NCBI RefSeq assembly: GCF_014635305.1
Contig: NZ_BMCS01000003.1
Coordinates: 1 to 64,000, forward strand
Source of the DNA: Williamsia phyllosphaerae
Lineage (GTDB): Bacteria > Actinomycetota > Actinomycetes > Mycobacteriales > Mycobacteriaceae
Direction of reading: 5' to 3'
DNA: 64,000 nt
This document shows, piece after piece, positions 63,428 through 64,000 of the stretch. The translations under genes and the position numbers were made by a program. Numbering within the stretch: the first letter of the stretch is position 1; every line of letters begins with the position of its first letter. The notes beneath the pieces are model-generated. The model saw nothing but the letters and a program-made list of their open reading frames with translations, made no database searches and was not told where the DNA came from.

Positions 63428-64000
63428 TCAGGCGGCCCGGTCAGCCGGCCAGGTGACATCGAAGCGCGACGGTAGGGGGTCGCGCTCGAGGATGAGCCGT
63501 ACCAATCGATGCTCGATGCCGACGTCTGCCGGCGTGTCGACATCCGGCTCGGTCGCGTCGGTGGCGTCGTCCCGGTGGCCGTCGATCGGGTCGGGGTGCT
63601 CGACAGGTTCTGTGTTGTCGACGGATTCGGTCCAGGGGTCGTCGGGTGCGGTGTGGAGATCTGCAGGCTCCTCGGGTGGCACGGGCTCACCCCATGGGTC
63701 ATCGACCGTTACCGTTTCGGCCCGCGCGGTGGATTCGCCCCATGGGCCCAGTGCGGCGCGGCGGTGTCGGTCGATGAGTTCATCGACGAGGTGCAGATGG
63801 TTGGTACGGATTTCACCGGGTGGGTCGGTGTTGCGACGCCAGCCGTAGCGGCCTCGATCGGGTCCCTCGGTGATTTTCACCGTTTCCCACTGGTGGGGTT
63901 TGGTACCTACGGATCGGTTGTGCGGTCCGCAGGCGGGTGCCATGTGATCGGCGTCGGTCTTTCCGCCATCGGCCCAGTCGGTTTCGGCGTGGTGCATTTC
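63428..64000 (-). CDS. HNH endonuclease/13E12-repeat-family protein, C-terminal part
   Basis: Only the last ~190 residues are in the window; the N-terminus lies beyond base 64000. HHAETDWADGGKTDADHMA followed by CGPHNRSVG is the HNH motif that ends DUF222/13E12 proteins, which are frequent in mycolata and are often linked to mobile or repeated loci. After it comes a long acidic tail with a repeated PWGE/PWTE pattern (GPWGES, DDPWGEP, DDPWTES). No integrase or transposase is visible in the window. Function is not established for the family. Confidence 0.85.
   Translation of the reverse strand, partial: EMHHAETDWADGGKTDADHMAPACGPHNRSVGTKPHQWETVKITEGPDRGRYGWRRNTDPPGEIRTNHLHLVDELIDRHRRAALGPWGESTARAETVTVDDPWGEPVPPEEPADLHTAPDDPWTESVDNTEPVEHPDPIDGHRDDATDATEPDVDTPADVGIEHRLVRLILERDPLPSRFDVTWPADRAA

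Overview
The window is chromosomal DNA from a high-GC, mycolic-acid-type actinobacterium, most likely Gordonia or a close relative. Support: a single-chain type I fatty acid synthase followed at once by acpS, a GlgE-GlgB alpha-glucan pair, NucS (the actinobacterial mismatch endonuclease), an LdtMt2-like L,D-transpeptidase, and two long gene blocks in the order known from Mycobacterium tuberculosis. Several genes appear to start leaderless, with a TAnnnT -10 box 6-8 nt before the start codon. The species call is inference; no search was possible.

Layout. (1) 1-107: the 3' end of a 5S rRNA and its terminator, so an rRNA operon ends here. (2) 130-23583: a conserved core block with the order of the Rv1321-Rv1343c region: nucS, methylmalonyl-CoA epimerase, thiolase, thioredoxin/YbbN, glgB-glgE, dinG, pncB, clpS, DUF2017, P1 peptidase, rhomboid, murI, MBL phosphodiesterase, rph, rdgB, DUF3817. 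Local additions are a glutaminase-STAS protein, a NUDIX hydrolase, and a thiamine-binding protein/MFS pair. glgP and mec-cysO-cysM are absent from the places they hold in M. tuberculosis. (3) 23645-36190: a tRNA-Leu followed by an accessory oxidation region. It holds an FAD oxidoreductase, a 2OG-Fe oxygenase, an ABM protein, and the auxiliary genes of a propane/acetone-type binuclear-iron monooxygenase cluster (alcohol dehydrogenase, DUF59 protein, amidohydrolase, divergent GAF/Fis activator) without the monooxygenase or its GroEL-like chaperonin. A P450, a Baeyer-Villiger monooxygenase and an epoxide-hydrolase-like protein follow; the P450 promoter carries two tandem CGGTAC-N6-GTACC dyads. 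(4) 36204-45359: a long-chain acyl-CoA ligase, a DEAD-box RNA helicase, a degenerate rhodanese, a 1388-residue SF1 helicase fused to a Vsr-like nuclease (a possible one-gene defence system) with a possible small upstream ORF, and a HIT protein. (5) 45892-63366: a second core block, corresponding to Rv2524c-Rv2509 reversed: fas-acpS, a TetR regulator, bcp, DUF3618, tRNA-Lys, L,D-transpeptidase, acyl-CoA dehydrogenase, tRNA-His, orn, a HerA-like ATPase and a short-chain dehydrogenase. (6) 63428-64000: the C-terminal end of an HNH/13E12-type protein that runs off the window.

How the parts work together. The core blocks serve lipid synthesis and breakdown (fas, acpS, fadD, thiolase, acyl-CoA dehydrogenase, epimerase), alpha-glucan synthesis, cell-wall cross-linking, NAD salvage, and RNA/nucleotide housekeeping. 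The accessory region looks like a small-molecule oxidation locus: oxygenases feed alcohols or ketones to the dehydrogenase, Baeyer-Villiger enzyme and hydrolase, under an AcoR/MimR-like regulator. The points most worth checking are the helicase-nuclease gene, the monooxygenase-less propane-type cluster with its dyads, and the P450 promoter/operator array.
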